From: Streptomyces fumigatiscleroticus
GTDB taxonomy: Bacteria; Actinomycetota; Actinomycetes; Streptomycetales; Streptomycetaceae
Length of the DNA: 64,000 bases
NCBI RefSeq assembly: GCF_014647975.1
Contig: NZ_BMQF01000003.1
Coordinates: 558,001 to 622,000, forward strand
Reading direction: 5' to 3'
Both the position numbers and the translations under genes were made by a program. Shown here in pieces: positions 16,331 to 25,240 of this stretch. Position 1 is the first letter of the stretch. Each line of letters begins with the position of its first letter. Below the pieces are notes generated by a model. It did not search any database. It was not told the origin of the DNA and saw only the letters and a list, made by a program, of their open reading frames with translations.

Positions 16331-17890
16331 TCAGTTCGCACAGTAGCTGTAGGGGACATAGGCGCGGTCGGTTCCGCGGGGCGCGCCCAGGAACTCCGCG
16401 TCGGTCAGCGTCTCCGACTTCTTCTCGGTGCTGATCGTCATGCCCAGGCTGAGCCCGAGATTCAACTCGAAGCCGTACTCGGCGGCGTTCACCTCGCCCG
16501 TGTACGTCATCCGGCTGGACTTGCCCTTGTCGAACATCAGCTGTCCGAAGGGGTCGTCGGCGCCCGGCCGCGCGGTCGGGGCGTGGTCGTCGAACATGTA
16601 CCGGAAGGGCGCGGCCACCTGCTCGTTGCTGCTGTCCAGCCACTGCTCGGCGACCGCCCGGTCGGCGTCGCCGTCCGGGCCGGGGTCGAAGGTGAGGGTG
16701 TTGGTGACGACCTCGATGCCGGTGGTGCTGTCGGTGCCCTTCACCCCGGTGTTGCCGCCCCGCTTGTCGTCGTCCTTCTTGCCGTTGTCGCCGCCGGCCT
16801 TGGCACCGTCCTTCTGGCCGCCCTCCTCGACGGTGCGGGTCATGTCGATACGGACCAGTTTGCCGGTCTTCTTGTCGTAGGTGACGGTGATGGTGCCGGT
16901 CCGGGTGGTGCCGGCGGAGTACTCGCCGCTGATCGGCCCGGCCTCGTAGCCCACCTTGGTGCCGTACTCGACGGACGAGGCGTACGTGTACGACTTGGTG
17001 TTCTTGTAGGCGTTGTCGGTCCAGGTCACCTCGGGCGCGTACTTGAAGTTGCCGCCGAGCGCGGCGCTCAGCTTCTTCTCGTCGCCCGCGGAGATCTTCA
17101 GGCCGGCCGACGCCGACGCCTCCAGGCCGACCTTGCCGTAAGTGATCTTCCGGTTGTCGCCCAGATGGTCCTTGATCCGCTGCTCGGTCTCCTCCTCGTC
17201 CTTCAGCGGACCGGTCCCGAACAGGTAGAGGATGCTGTCGCCCAGACTGGCCTCCGCGCCGCCGGGGCTCGTGCGCCGCATCTCGTACATCTGGAGCTTC
17301 TCCACGTCGTCCCGGAACCGCTGAGCCTCCTCCGGGCTCTCGAAGACCCAGGTGTCGCCGTTGGTGACCTTGATGCCGGCACCCAGTTCCACCTTGTCGG
17401 CGCCGAACTTGCCGACCTTCATGCCGGGCTTGAAGTCCTTCTTGGCGGCGACGGAGGCCGCGTCGGTGAAGGTCAGATAGACCAGCTGGTCCTTGTCGTC
17501 GACCGTGCCGTCGTGGTTGACGTCCGTGTTGGCCTTCAGCCGCTGCTCCTGGAAGCCGTACTCCTTGCCGATCTCCCAGAACAGGATCTTCGCCTTGGAG
17601 CCCGCCTTGTCGGTGACCGAGGAGATCTGGCACAGGGCCGGTTCGAAGTCGGCGTCGGTCAGCGGACTGCCCGGGTCCGGGTCGCCGGTGCCGCAGCCGC
17701 CGCCGCCGGCGACCCGGCAGATCTGGGCGGCGATCCTGTCGTGGATCAGCTGCCCGACGCCGGTGGCCGAGATGCCGAGCACCACGGCGACGCTGACCAC
17801 GATCATGCCGAGGTACTCGGTGCCGGTCGCGCCCCGGTCGTCGTCTCTCCACGCCCGCCGGTGCGGCCGTATGTCTCCCCCGTGAGTCAC
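16331..17890 (-). CDS. Large protein with N-terminal Flp-pilin (class III) signal
   Basis: 519 aa. Residues 20-60 match the Flp pilin encoded at 28101: cleavage Gly20, Glu25 at +5, then EYLG and a hydrophobic helix, ending in a short Cys-loop (C-R-V-A-G4-C). A long charged, soluble region follows, with Asp/Asn/Gly-rich NDDG-like calcium-binding-type sequence (NHDGTVDDKD), a KAGGDNGKKDDDK linker and a YTYASSVEYGT beta-rich part. I recognise no catalytic domain. GTG 17890 is chosen because GAGAGGGG lies 6 nt upstream. Prepilin peptidase and Tad export of a non-pilin cargo is the inference. It shares the paired GGGCCC promoter architecture with flp. Confidence 0.75.
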   Translation of the reverse strand: MTHGGDIRPHRRAWRDDDRGATGTEYLGMIVVSVAVVLGISATGVGQLIHDRIAAQICRVAGGGGCGTGDPDPGSPLTDADFEPALCQISSVTDKAGSKAKILFWEIGKEYGFQEQRLKANTDVNHDGTVDDKDQLVYLTFTDAASVAAKKDFKPGMKVGKFGADKVELGAGIKVTNGDTWVFESPEEAQRFRDDVEKLQMYEMRRTSPGGAEASLGDSILYLFGTGPLKDEEETEQRIKDHLGDNRKITYGKVGLEASASAGLKISAGDEKKLSAALGGNFKYAPEVTWTDNAYKNTKSYTYASSVEYGTKVGYEAGPISGEYSAGTTRTGTITVTYDKKTGKLVRIDMTRTVEEGGQKDGAKAGGDNGKKDDDKRGGNTGVKGTDSTTGIEVVTNTLTFDPGPDGDADRAVAEQWLDSSNEQVAAPFRYMFDDHAPTARPGADDPFGQLMFDKGKSSRMTYTGEVNAAEYGFELNLGLSLGMTISTEKKSETLTDAEFLGAPRGTDRAYVPYSYCAN

Positions 17891-17930
17891 GTGGCACCCC
17901 TCTCGCAACATCACCACCACGCGGACGGCG

Positions 17931-17989
17931 AGCGTATGTGCGAACCGGTCCGCGGAGCGTGGGCCTCGGGGCCCAATCGCGGGCCCAGT
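17931..17989 (-). promoter_or_regulatory. Paired GGGCCC promoter, copy A
   Basis: Read on the minus strand: ACTGGGCCC (17989-17981) and ATTGGGCCC (17977-17969), repeating every 12 bp, then TACGCT (17936-17931) as -10, 33 nt after the second box. Two more GGGCCC boxes lie at 17999 and 18021. It probably drives the 17890 gene. Confidence 0.65.
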
Positions 17990-18177
17990 GCCCGCCCGGG
18001 GCCCGGAACGGGTGGGCGCTGGGCCCGAGTGGTGACCGGCGAAGGTGCAACCTGCCCCGTTTTGGCGTGTCTTGCGCCGCAGTAGTTGCTTCGCAGGTAC
18101 AGAAACGCTGTTCTCCGGTCACAGAGGCGTGGATACAGTGCTGATGAAGTCACGCAGTGAAGTCATTCAGGTGGCCG

Positions 18178-18189
18178 GGGTGATCACCC
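18178..18189. promoter_or_regulatory. Perfect palindrome before the tad-locus leader gene
   Basis: GGGTGATCACCC, a 12-bp perfect palindrome 38 nt upstream of the GTG start of the 18227 gene. Candidate operator. The 17891-18226 interval otherwise holds the copy A boxes and no gene that I can see. Confidence 0.4.
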
Positions 18190-18226
18190 GGTGGACCGAG
18201 GCGCAGGGGAAAACGGGGAGCCGCGC

Positions 18227-19096
18227 GTGCCAACTGCCATCGCCGTGACCAGTGCCGACATGGCACTGCCAGCGCAGGACGAACGGACCCTGCCGGCCGT
18301 CGTGCTGCGGGACATGGACAAACGGCCGCTCGATCAGGCGCTGGCCGATATGCAGACCCTGGTCGACCAGCACGGGTACGTCATCGTGGTGTGCTCGCAG
18401 GCCGTTCCCGAGGGGGTGCGGCGACGGCTGCACACCATCCGGTCCATCATGGAAAGCGACCGGATCGCCCTGTTCCGGCCGGCCCTGCCCCCGCTCGGAC
18501 TGGCCGTGCTGGCACGCCAGTTGCGGCAGCTGGCCTCCTGCGACCTCAGCCCCGGTGTGCTCGCCTCGGCCGGGCGGCTGCTGATCCACTACATCCACGC
18601 CGGGGCGGTGCTGGGCTCCGTAGCCCGGCTGGACCGCGTGCCCGTGGGACTGAAGTCGCACGCCAAGTCGTGGGTCCCGGGCAGCCAGTTCGCCGTCCTG
18701 GCCCATCCCGAACCGCAGCTGGTACGGATCGGCCCCGGGGCCGCCCTGGCCGGACCGGAGTTCGGCACCTGGATGCTCACCGCCAAGGGCCAGCTCCAGT
18801 CCGACTGGATCACCGGCACCCTGGCCCCGTCATGGAACGTGCAGGGACTGCGCGAGACCCCGCTGCCGGCCGAGTCGCCGGGCTGGTGGGGCACCGGGAA
18901 GCTGATCGAGTTCTGTAGCTATCTGCCCGACCTGTCGGTGCTCTACCAGCTGGTCACCTCGGTACGGCAGAGCGTCTGCCACTGGTGCGGCGTCGACGTC
19001 ATCGGCGACCGCTGCGTGTTCTGCTCCGCCACCCCGCCCGTCTACGACCAGCAGCCCCGCGAGATCCGCCACGGAACCCGAGCGCCGGCCGGGTGA
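18227..19096 (+). CDS. Conserved protein with C-terminal zinc ribbon, upstream of tad genes
   Basis: 289 aa. I do not recognise the main domain (about 20-240, alpha/beta, no membrane helix). The C terminus has CHWCGVDVIGDRCVFC, a two-pair zinc-ribbon pattern. GTG 18227 follows GGGGAG by 8 nt; a longer GTG at 18191 lacks a site. It is the first gene before cpaB, with a 125-nt gap, and reads into the tad operon, so it may be a regulatory or assembly accessory protein. Function unknown. Confidence 0.75.
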   Translation: MPTAIAVTSADMALPAQDERTLPAVVLRDMDKRPLDQALADMQTLVDQHGYVIVVCSQAVPEGVRRRLHTIRSIMESDRIALFRPALPPLGLAVLARQLRQLASCDLSPGVLASAGRLLIHYIHAGAVLGSVARLDRVPVGLKSHAKSWVPGSQFAVLAHPEPQLVRIGPGAALAGPEFGTWMLTAKGQLQSDWITGTLAPSWNVQGLRETPLPAESPGWWGTGKLIEFCSYLPDLSVLYQLVTSVRQSVCHWCGVDVIGDRCVFCSATPPVYDQQPREIRHGTRAPAG

Positions 19097-19221
19097 GACA
19101 CGCGCCACCGGACGCGTGAACGGGACCGGCGTCCCCGAACAGCGCTCCAGACCCGCCCGGACCACCGCTCAGACCGATTCGTCTCCGCTCGACCGCTATC
19201 ACCAATGAGGTTGTACGGTTC

Positions 19222-19929
19222 ATGAACTCCCGTCAGCGCCGCGGCGTGATTCTCCTGCTCCTGTCGGTCCTGTGCGCCCTCGGCGCCTTCGCCGGCGTGC
19301 TCTCCGTCATCAGTGACGTGAAGTCCAAGGTCGGCCCCGAGGTCACCGCGTACCGGCTCAGGACGAACGTGGCCCCCTACACGACTCTCACCACGGGCCA
19401 GTTCGAGAAGATCAAGATGCCCGAGCGCTGGCTGTCGGCGAACGCGGTCACCGATCTCTCCCAGATCCGGGGCAAGATCGCCGTGACCACCCTGAAGGAA
19501 GGCTCCCTGCTCCAGAGCGACATGATCGTCGACCAGCCCGCCCTCCGGCCCGGGGAGCAGGAGGTCGCCATCATGATCGACGCGGCCACCGGCGTGGCCG
19601 GCAAGATCACCGCGGGCTCCACGGTCAACGTGTACGCCACCTTCGAGGGCGAGCGCGAGGGCGACCCCGCCCAATCGAAGATCATCGTGACCAACGCCAG
19701 AGTCCTCGACGTCGGCAAGCTCACCGCACTGGAACCCGACGAGAAGAACCGCGACCAGGAGCCCACCGACGCCGTTCCCATCACCTTCGCGCTGACCACC
19801 CTCGACGCCCAGCGCATCACCTACGCCGAGTCGTTCGCCCAGCGGGTCCGGCTCGCGCTGGTGGCGCCCGGCAGCGACACCACGGTCCCGGACAAGGACC
19901 GGACGTACGAACTCGCGACGGACAAGTGA
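19222..19929 (+). CDS. cpaB: CpaB/RcpC-like pilus assembly protein (SAF domain)
   Basis: 235 aa. One N-terminal membrane helix (about 8-30) is followed by an SAF domain (about 40-105: YTTLTTGQFEKIKMP, TTLKEGSLLQSDMI) and a RcpC-like beta domain (about 112-225: VAIMIDAATGVAGKITAGSTVNVYAT). CpaB supports Tad pilus assembly outside the cytoplasmic membrane; in Gram-positive Tad systems without a secretin it may contact peptidoglycan. It is followed by cpaE after 9 nt. It is the first recognisable tad gene of the operon. Confidence 0.88.
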   Translation: MNSRQRRGVILLLLSVLCALGAFAGVLSVISDVKSKVGPEVTAYRLRTNVAPYTTLTTGQFEKIKMPERWLSANAVTDLSQIRGKIAVTTLKEGSLLQSDMIVDQPALRPGEQEVAIMIDAATGVAGKITAGSTVNVYATFEGEREGDPAQSKIIVTNARVLDVGKLTALEPDEKNRDQEPTDAVPITFALTTLDAQRITYAESFAQRVRLALVAPGSDTTVPDKDRTYELATDK

Positions 19930-19938
19930 GAGGTCCGC

Positions 19939-21195
19939 ATGCCCACCAGGATCCTGCCGGCGGTCGGTGACGCGGACGCGGTCCGGTCCATCACCACCCT
20001 GCTCAGCCAGCTCCCGGACGCCGAGCCGGTGGCCCCGGTGATCGACTCCACCCAGCTCGTCGACACCCTCGCCCGGCTGGCCGCCGAGTCGATCGACGAG
20101 CTGCCCGAGGTCGTGGTCGTGCACGAGCGGATCGGCCCGGTGCCCGCACTGGAGCTCATCCGCGAGGTGGCCCTGCGCTTCCCGGCGGTCGGGGTCATCC
20201 TCGTCACCTCCGACGCGAGCCCCGGCCTCTTCCAGGCCGCCATGGACTACGGCGCCCGCGGCCTGGTCGCCCTCCCGCTCGGCTACGAGGAACTGGCCAG
20301 CCGCGTCCAGGCGGTGGCCCAGTGGTCGGTGGGCGTACGGCGCCACCTCGGCAGCGGCGGGGACGTCTTCACCGGCGTCGGCGGCACCGTCGTCACGGTC
20401 AGCGGCGCCAAAGGAGGCGTCGGGACCACCCTGACGGCCATCCAGCTGGCGCTCGCCGCCCAGGCCTCGGGCCGCGGCACCGCACTGGTCGACATGGACC
20501 TCCAGACCGGCGACATAGCCTCCTACCTGGACGTCCAGTTCCGCCGCTCGGTGGTGGACCTGGCCGCCATCACCGACATCTCACCGCGCGTCCTGGCCGA
20601 CGCCGTCTTCCGCCACGACACCGGGACCGCGCTGCTGCTCGCCCCCGGCGAGGGCGAACGAGGCGAGGACGTCACCGACCGGGCGGCCCGCCAGATCGTC
20701 AGCGCCCTGCGCTCCCGCTACGAGGTCGTGGTCATCGACTGCGGCGCCCAGCTCAGCGGGGCCGGCGCCGCCGCCGTCGAGATGGCCGACACCGCGCTGC
20801 TGGTCACCACGCCCGACGTGGTGGCCGTCCGGGGCGCCAAACGCGCGGTGCGCATGTGGGACCGGCTCCAGATCCGCAAGGCGGAGGAGACCACCGTCGT
20901 CGTCAACCGGCACAGCCGGGGCACCGAGATCCAGCCCGCGCTGATCCAGCGGATCACCGGCACGGCGATCGCGGCCACCACCGTCCCCGCCAACTTCAAG
21001 GAGCTCCAGGGAGCGGTGGACGCGGGCCGCCTCCACGAGCTGGACGGCAAGAGCACGGTGAAGCAGGCCCTGTGGGGCCTGGCGGGCGAACTGGGCCTGG
21101 TGAAGGCCCGGGAGCCCGGCACCCAGAAACCGGGCAGGCTGCGGGGCGACCGCGGCTCGGTGAGTTTCCGGCGACGCAGGGAGACGGGGGGATGA
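19939..21195 (+). CDS. cpaE: CpaE/TadZ-like MinD-family ATPase
   Basis: 418 aa. An atypical receiver-like N-terminal domain (about 1-130) precedes a ParA/MinD ATPase domain (about 145-390) with the deviant Walker A SGAKGGVGTT and later VVIDCGAQLSG. TadZ/CpaE proteins place the Tad machine in the cell. The tail (390-418) is basic. ATG 19939 follows GAGAGG. The stop overlaps the first tadE start (ATGA), so the genes are coupled. Confidence 0.9.
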   Translation: MPTRILPAVGDADAVRSITTLLSQLPDAEPVAPVIDSTQLVDTLARLAAESIDELPEVVVVHERIGPVPALELIREVALRFPAVGVILVTSDASPGLFQAAMDYGARGLVALPLGYEELASRVQAVAQWSVGVRRHLGSGGDVFTGVGGTVVTVSGAKGGVGTTLTAIQLALAAQASGRGTALVDMDLQTGDIASYLDVQFRRSVVDLAAITDISPRVLADAVFRHDTGTALLLAPGEGERGEDVTDRAARQIVSALRSRYEVVVIDCGAQLSGAGAAAVEMADTALLVTTPDVVAVRGAKRAVRMWDRLQIRKAEETTVVVNRHSRGTEIQPALIQRITGTAIAATTVPANFKELQGAVDAGRLHELDGKSTVKQALWGLAGELGLVKAREPGTQKPGRLRGDRGSVSFRRRRETGG

Positions 21196-21581
21196 CCATG
21201 CGGACGGCCCTCAGAGAGCGGGACGACGGCCAGGTCACGATCGAGTTCCTCGGCATGACGCCGACCATCATCGTCACGCTGGTGCTGCTGTGGCAGTTCG
21301 TGCTGGTGGGATACACCTTCACGCTGGCGGGGAATGCTGCGGACGAGGCGGTGAGGGCGGCGACCGCGGCGGCACCCGGCGGACGCGAGGGCGCCTGCGA
21401 GCAGGCCGGCCTCGACAAGCTGTCGGAGGCGTGGAGGGGGAACGCGGCGGTGGACTGCACCACGGCGAACGGATACGTCACCTCCGACGTCGACCTGAAG
21501 GTCCCCGTCCTCTTCCCCGGCACGATCGCCTTCCCGTTCACGGTCGAGGGCCACGCCGGAGCCGTGGAGGAGGCCGACTGA
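21192..21581 (+). CDS. tadE: TadE-like pseudopilin 1
   Basis: 129 aa. It has a prepilin-type site Gly13|Gln14 with Glu18 at +5, then a hydrophobic helix (19-45) and a small Cys-containing external domain (two Cys, probably one disulphide). TadE pseudopilins are processed by the prepilin peptidase and act as minor components of the Tad machine. It overlaps cpaE by 4 nt and ends 1 nt before the next tadE. A second in-frame ATG at 21198 is possible. Confidence 0.88.
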   Translation: MTMRTALRERDDGQVTIEFLGMTPTIIVTLVLLWQFVLVGYTFTLAGNAADEAVRAATAAAPGGREGACEQAGLDKLSEAWRGNAAVDCTTANGYVTSDVDLKVPVLFPGTIAFPFTVEGHAGAVEEAD

Positions 21582-21582
21582 C

Positions 21583-21954
21583 ATGCCGTACGCCATCCGC
21601 AGGCGACGCCGGGCCCGCCACGACCGCGGGCAGGTCGCCATCGAGTACCTCGGCTTCCTCCCGATCCTGCTCATCGTCGCGATGGCCGCCGTACAGCTCG
21701 GCCTGATCGCCTACACCGCGCAGCAGGCGGGCACCGCCGCCCGGGCCGGCGCGCGCAGCGCCTCGCTGCGGCACAGCGCCCAGCAGGCCTGCGCGGAGGC
21801 GGTCAGCGACTGGCTGGCCGGCCAAACCGCCTGCCCGCCCTCCTACGGCGGCGAGGAGGTCACGGTCACGGCCAGCATCGAGATCCCGTCGATCGTCCCC
21901 GGCTGGGACTTCGGCGACGCCAGCAGAACCGCCACCATGCCACTCGACCACTGA
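21583..21954 (+). CDS. tadE: TadE-like pseudopilin 2
   Basis: 123 aa. Basic N terminus, prepilin cleavage at Gly16|Gln17 with Glu21 at +5 (QVAIEYLGFLP), hydrophobic helix (22-47) and a short extracellular part with two Cys. It is paralogous to the gene before it; pairs of TadE-like proteins are usual in Tad loci. The final helix/strand region is shorter than in full TadF. It is translated right after tadE1 and before cpaF. Confidence 0.88.
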   Translation: MPYAIRRRRRARHDRGQVAIEYLGFLPILLIVAMAAVQLGLIAYTAQQAGTAARAGARSASLRHSAQQACAEAVSDWLAGQTACPPSYGGEEVTVTASIEIPSIVPGWDFGDASRTATMPLDH

Positions 21955-22006
21955 ACCGGCCATCGGACCACCCAGGCAGACAGGGCAAGACGAGGAGCAC
22001 CGCACC

Positions 22007-23344
22007 ATGAGCCTGCGGGCACGCATCAACTCCCCGGAGGAGCACGGCAGCCGGGGCGAGGACGGCCACCTGGTCGCCTCCTACCGGGCCAAGCTCCTGG
22101 AGGAGATCGACCTCGCGGAGATGAGTTCGCTGGCCGCGGCCGAGCGCAGGGCCCGGCTGGAGCGCGTGCTCGGGCACATCATCAGCCGCGAAGGACCCGT
22201 CCTCTCCACGGTCGAGCGCTCCCAGCTGATCCGCCGCGTCGTCGACGAGGCCCTGGGCCTGGGCATCCTCGAACCCCTGCTGGAGGACGCCTCCATCACC
22301 GAGATCATGGTCAACGGTCCGGACGCGATCTTCGTCGAGCGCGGCGGCCGGGTCGAACAGCTGCCGATCCGGTTCGCCTCCCACGACCAGCTGATGCAGA
22401 CGATCGAGCGCATCGTCTCCACCGTCAACCGCCGGGTGGACGAGTCCAACCCCATGGTCGACGCCCGCCTCCCCTCCGGGGAGCGTGTCAACGTGATCAT
22501 CCCGCCGCTGTCCCTGACCGGCGCCACCCTCACCATCCGCCGCTTCCCGCGCTCCTTCACGCTCCAGGAGCTGATCGGCCTGGGCTCGCTCGACGAGCAC
22601 ATGCTGTACCTGCTGGCGGGGCTGGTGCAGGCGAAGTTCAACGTCATCGTCTCCGGAGCCACCGGCACCGGCAAGACGACCCTCCTCAACGCCCTCTCCG
22701 GCCTGATCCCGGACGGCGAGCGCATCATCACCATCGAGGACTCGGCGGAGCTCCAGCTCCAGCAGACGCATGTGATCCGCCTGGAGTCCCGGCCGCCCAA
22801 CGTCGAGGGCAAGGGCCAGGTCACCATCCGCGACCTGGTCCGCAACTCGCTCCGTATGCGCCCCGACCGCATCGTCGTCGGTGAGGTCCGCGGCGGCGAG
22901 TCCCTGGACATGCTCCAGGCCATGTCCACGGGCCACGACGGCTCACTGGCCACGGTGCACGCCAACAGCGCGGAGGACGCGCTGATGCGCCTCCAGACCC
23001 TGGCCTCGATGTCGGACGTCGAGATCCCCTTCGTCGCCCTGCACGACCAGATCAACAGCGCCGTCGACGTGATCGTCCAGCTCACCCGCTTCGCCGACGG
23101 CGCCCGCCGGATCACCGAGATCGCCCTGCTCGACAGCCACGGCGGCGAGCCCTACCGCCTGGCCACGGTCGCCCGCTTCAACGCCCAGCCGATGGCGGCG
23201 GACGGCCGGATCTACGGAGCCTTCGAGTACCACCCCCTCCCGCGCCGCACCGCCGACCGCCTCTACATGGCCAGCCAGCCCATCCCCCAGGCCTTCGGCG
23301 TCGCCCGGTCCGCGGACCAGCTAGCCACCCGAGAAGCCAGGTAG
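22007..23344 (+). CDS. cpaF: CpaF/TadA secretion ATPase
   Basis: 445-aa type II/IV secretion ATPase. The N-terminal domain (1-100) precedes the ATPase with Walker A GATGTGKTTLL (Lys223), Asp/His boxes and Walker B RPDRIVVGEVRGGE, where the Glu is in the usual position, and an STGHDGSLATVHAN motif. A Tad pilus has a single bidirectional motor, and this is its only ATPase in the locus. ATG 22007 follows AGGAG. Followed after 14 nt by tadB. Confidence 0.96.
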   Translation: MSLRARINSPEEHGSRGEDGHLVASYRAKLLEEIDLAEMSSLAAAERRARLERVLGHIISREGPVLSTVERSQLIRRVVDEALGLGILEPLLEDASITEIMVNGPDAIFVERGGRVEQLPIRFASHDQLMQTIERIVSTVNRRVDESNPMVDARLPSGERVNVIIPPLSLTGATLTIRRFPRSFTLQELIGLGSLDEHMLYLLAGLVQAKFNVIVSGATGTGKTTLLNALSGLIPDGERIITIEDSAELQLQQTHVIRLESRPPNVEGKGQVTIRDLVRNSLRMRPDRIVVGEVRGGESLDMLQAMSTGHDGSLATVHANSAEDALMRLQTLASMSDVEIPFVALHDQINSAVDVIVQLTRFADGARRITEIALLDSHGGEPYRLATVARFNAQPMAADGRIYGAFEYHPLPRRTADRLYMASQPIPQAFGVARSADQLATREAR

Positions 23345-23358
23345 GTAGGTACCGCCCC

Positions 23359-24303
23359 ATGGATCTGCACAACCTCGTCACGCTCACCACCGGCATCACC
23401 CTGCTGACCTGCGTCCTGGCCGTCATGGGCCTGCACTCCTACGCCATGGGCAAGGCCCAGCGCCAGGCACTGGTGGACCGGCTCTCCGCCACCGGCCAGG
23501 TCCCCACGGCCGGCCGCCGGCGCCGTTTCCGCAACCTGGACCGCCGCCTGCGCCGTACCGGGCTCGGCAAGAAGCTGGAACTCCGCCTGGCCGCGACCGG
23601 CCTGGACATCACCCCGGGCGAGTTCTTCGTCTACATGCTCGCCACGGTCCTCGGCCTCTGGCTGATCGGCCAGGCGGCCCTGGCTCCCTTCTTCGGCCCG
23701 ATCGCCGGACTGCTCGGCATCTGGGCCGCACTGCAATTCCTCAACTGGCAGCGCCAGAAACGTATCGAGAAGTTCATCAACCAGCTCCCCGAACTGTCCC
23801 GCATCCTCGCCAACGCCACCCAGGCGGGCCTCGCGCTGCGCACGGCGATCGGCATGGCCGCGGAGGAACTGGAGGCCCCGGCGGGGGAGGAACTCGGCAA
23901 GGTCGCCGCCCAGCTCGCGGTCGGCGCGTCCCTGGACGACGCCCTCGACGAACTCGCCGACCGCCTCCCCTCCCGTGAACTCGTCGTCCTCGTCACCACC
24001 CTCGTCCTCTCCAACCGGGCGGGCGGCCAGGTGGTCGGAGCCCTGCGCAACCTCACCGAGACCCTGGAGGAGCGCAAGGAGACCCGGCGCGAGGTCCGCA
24101 CCCAGCTGTCGCAGGTGAACATGACGTCGTATGCGGTCCCCGTCCTGGGTGTCGGATCCCTGTTCCTCATGAACGGCGTGAAGGACGGCGCCCTGGAGCG
24201 CATGACGGGCTCCCCGATCGGCCAGGGCGCGGTGCTCATCGCGTTCGCGCTCTACGCCGTCGGCTTCGTCCTCATCCGCCGCCTGTCCCGCATCGACGTC
24301 TGA
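23359..24303 (+). CDS. tadB: TadB inner-membrane platform protein
   Basis: 314 aa. T2SSF (GspF-like) domain (about 140-275) with flanking membrane helices at the N terminus (about 7-25), middle (about 95-125) and C terminus. With TadC it forms the membrane platform that CpaF drives. ATG 23359. The neighbouring cpaF and tadC place it without doubt. Confidence 0.93.
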   Translation: MDLHNLVTLTTGITLLTCVLAVMGLHSYAMGKAQRQALVDRLSATGQVPTAGRRRRFRNLDRRLRRTGLGKKLELRLAATGLDITPGEFFVYMLATVLGLWLIGQAALAPFFGPIAGLLGIWAALQFLNWQRQKRIEKFINQLPELSRILANATQAGLALRTAIGMAAEELEAPAGEELGKVAAQLAVGASLDDALDELADRLPSRELVVLVTTLVLSNRAGGQVVGALRNLTETLEERKETRREVRTQLSQVNMTSYAVPVLGVGSLFLMNGVKDGALERMTGSPIGQGAVLIAFALYAVGFVLIRRLSRIDV

Positions 24304-24334
24304 CGTCCGAGCAGCCGAGGAGGGAGGAGAACCC

Positions 24335-25222
24335 ATGGGACTTCTGCTCGCACTGGTGATGGGCCTCAGCGTCTGGGGCATCTTCGCCGGCATCCGCATG
24401 TACCGGGCCGAGGCCAAGCTCCCCGGCGACCTGGCCCTGGCGCTGGAGGTGGGCGCCACCCGCACCGGCGCGGTGGACTCGCTCGTCGACCGCCTCGGCA
24501 TGCGCTACGCACCGGCCGTACTCCGACTGATGGGCCCCAAGCAGGTCGCCAAGTACCGCCGCAGGATCGACCTGGCGGGCAACCCCGGCGGTCTGACCAT
24601 CGACCGCTACGCCGCCCGCCGCGCGGTCTACGGCGCGCTGGGCGCCGTCGGCGGCCTGGTCTTCCTCATGCGCGGCCAGCTCTTCGTCACCCTCCTCCTC
24701 TTCGCGTTCGGCGCGTTCTGGACCGAGGTCGGCATCTGGTCGGCGATCCGCATCCGCAAGGACGTCATCGAGCGGACGCTCCCGGACTTCCTGGACGTCC
24801 TGGCGGTCGTGGTCAGCGCGGGCCTCGGCTTCCGCCAGGCCCTGGACCGGGTGGCGACGAAGTACGAGGGCCCCTGGGCGGACGAACTCCGCATCACCCT
24901 GCGCCAGATGGACCTCGGCATGAACCGCCGCCAGGCCTTCGCGGAGCTGCGGCGCAGGAACGACTCCGAGCAGGTCGCCATGTTCGTGACGGCGCTCCAG
25001 CAGGGCGAGGAACTGGGCGCCCCGATCGTCGACACCCTGGTGTCGCTCGCCAAGGACATGCGCCGTACGGACGCCCAGAACGCCCGGCGCAAGGCCGCCC
25101 GCGCGGTCCCCAAGGCCACCATGATGATCACCACGTTCATGGTCCCGGCCACGATGATCCTCCTCGGCGCCGGCCTGATCCTCGGCTCCGGCACCGACTT
25201 CGGCTCGATCACGGGCGAGTAG
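24335..25222 (+). CDS. tadC: TadC inner-membrane platform protein
   Basis: 295 aa. A single GspF-like domain (about 140-265: PDFLDVLAVVVSAGLGFRQALDRV) with membrane helices near residues 1-20, 95-130 and 265-290. ATG 24335 follows GAGGGAGGAG. It is the partner of TadB and the last core-machine gene before the two-component system. Confidence 0.93.
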   Translation: MGLLLALVMGLSVWGIFAGIRMYRAEAKLPGDLALALEVGATRTGAVDSLVDRLGMRYAPAVLRLMGPKQVAKYRRRIDLAGNPGGLTIDRYAARRAVYGALGAVGGLVFLMRGQLFVTLLLFAFGAFWTEVGIWSAIRIRKDVIERTLPDFLDVLAVVVSAGLGFRQALDRVATKYEGPWADELRITLRQMDLGMNRRQAFAELRRRNDSEQVAMFVTALQQGEELGAPIVDTLVSLAKDMRRTDAQNARRKAARAVPKATMMITTFMVPATMILLGAGLILGSGTDFGSITGE

Positions 25223-25240
25223 CGGAAGCGGGTGACGGCC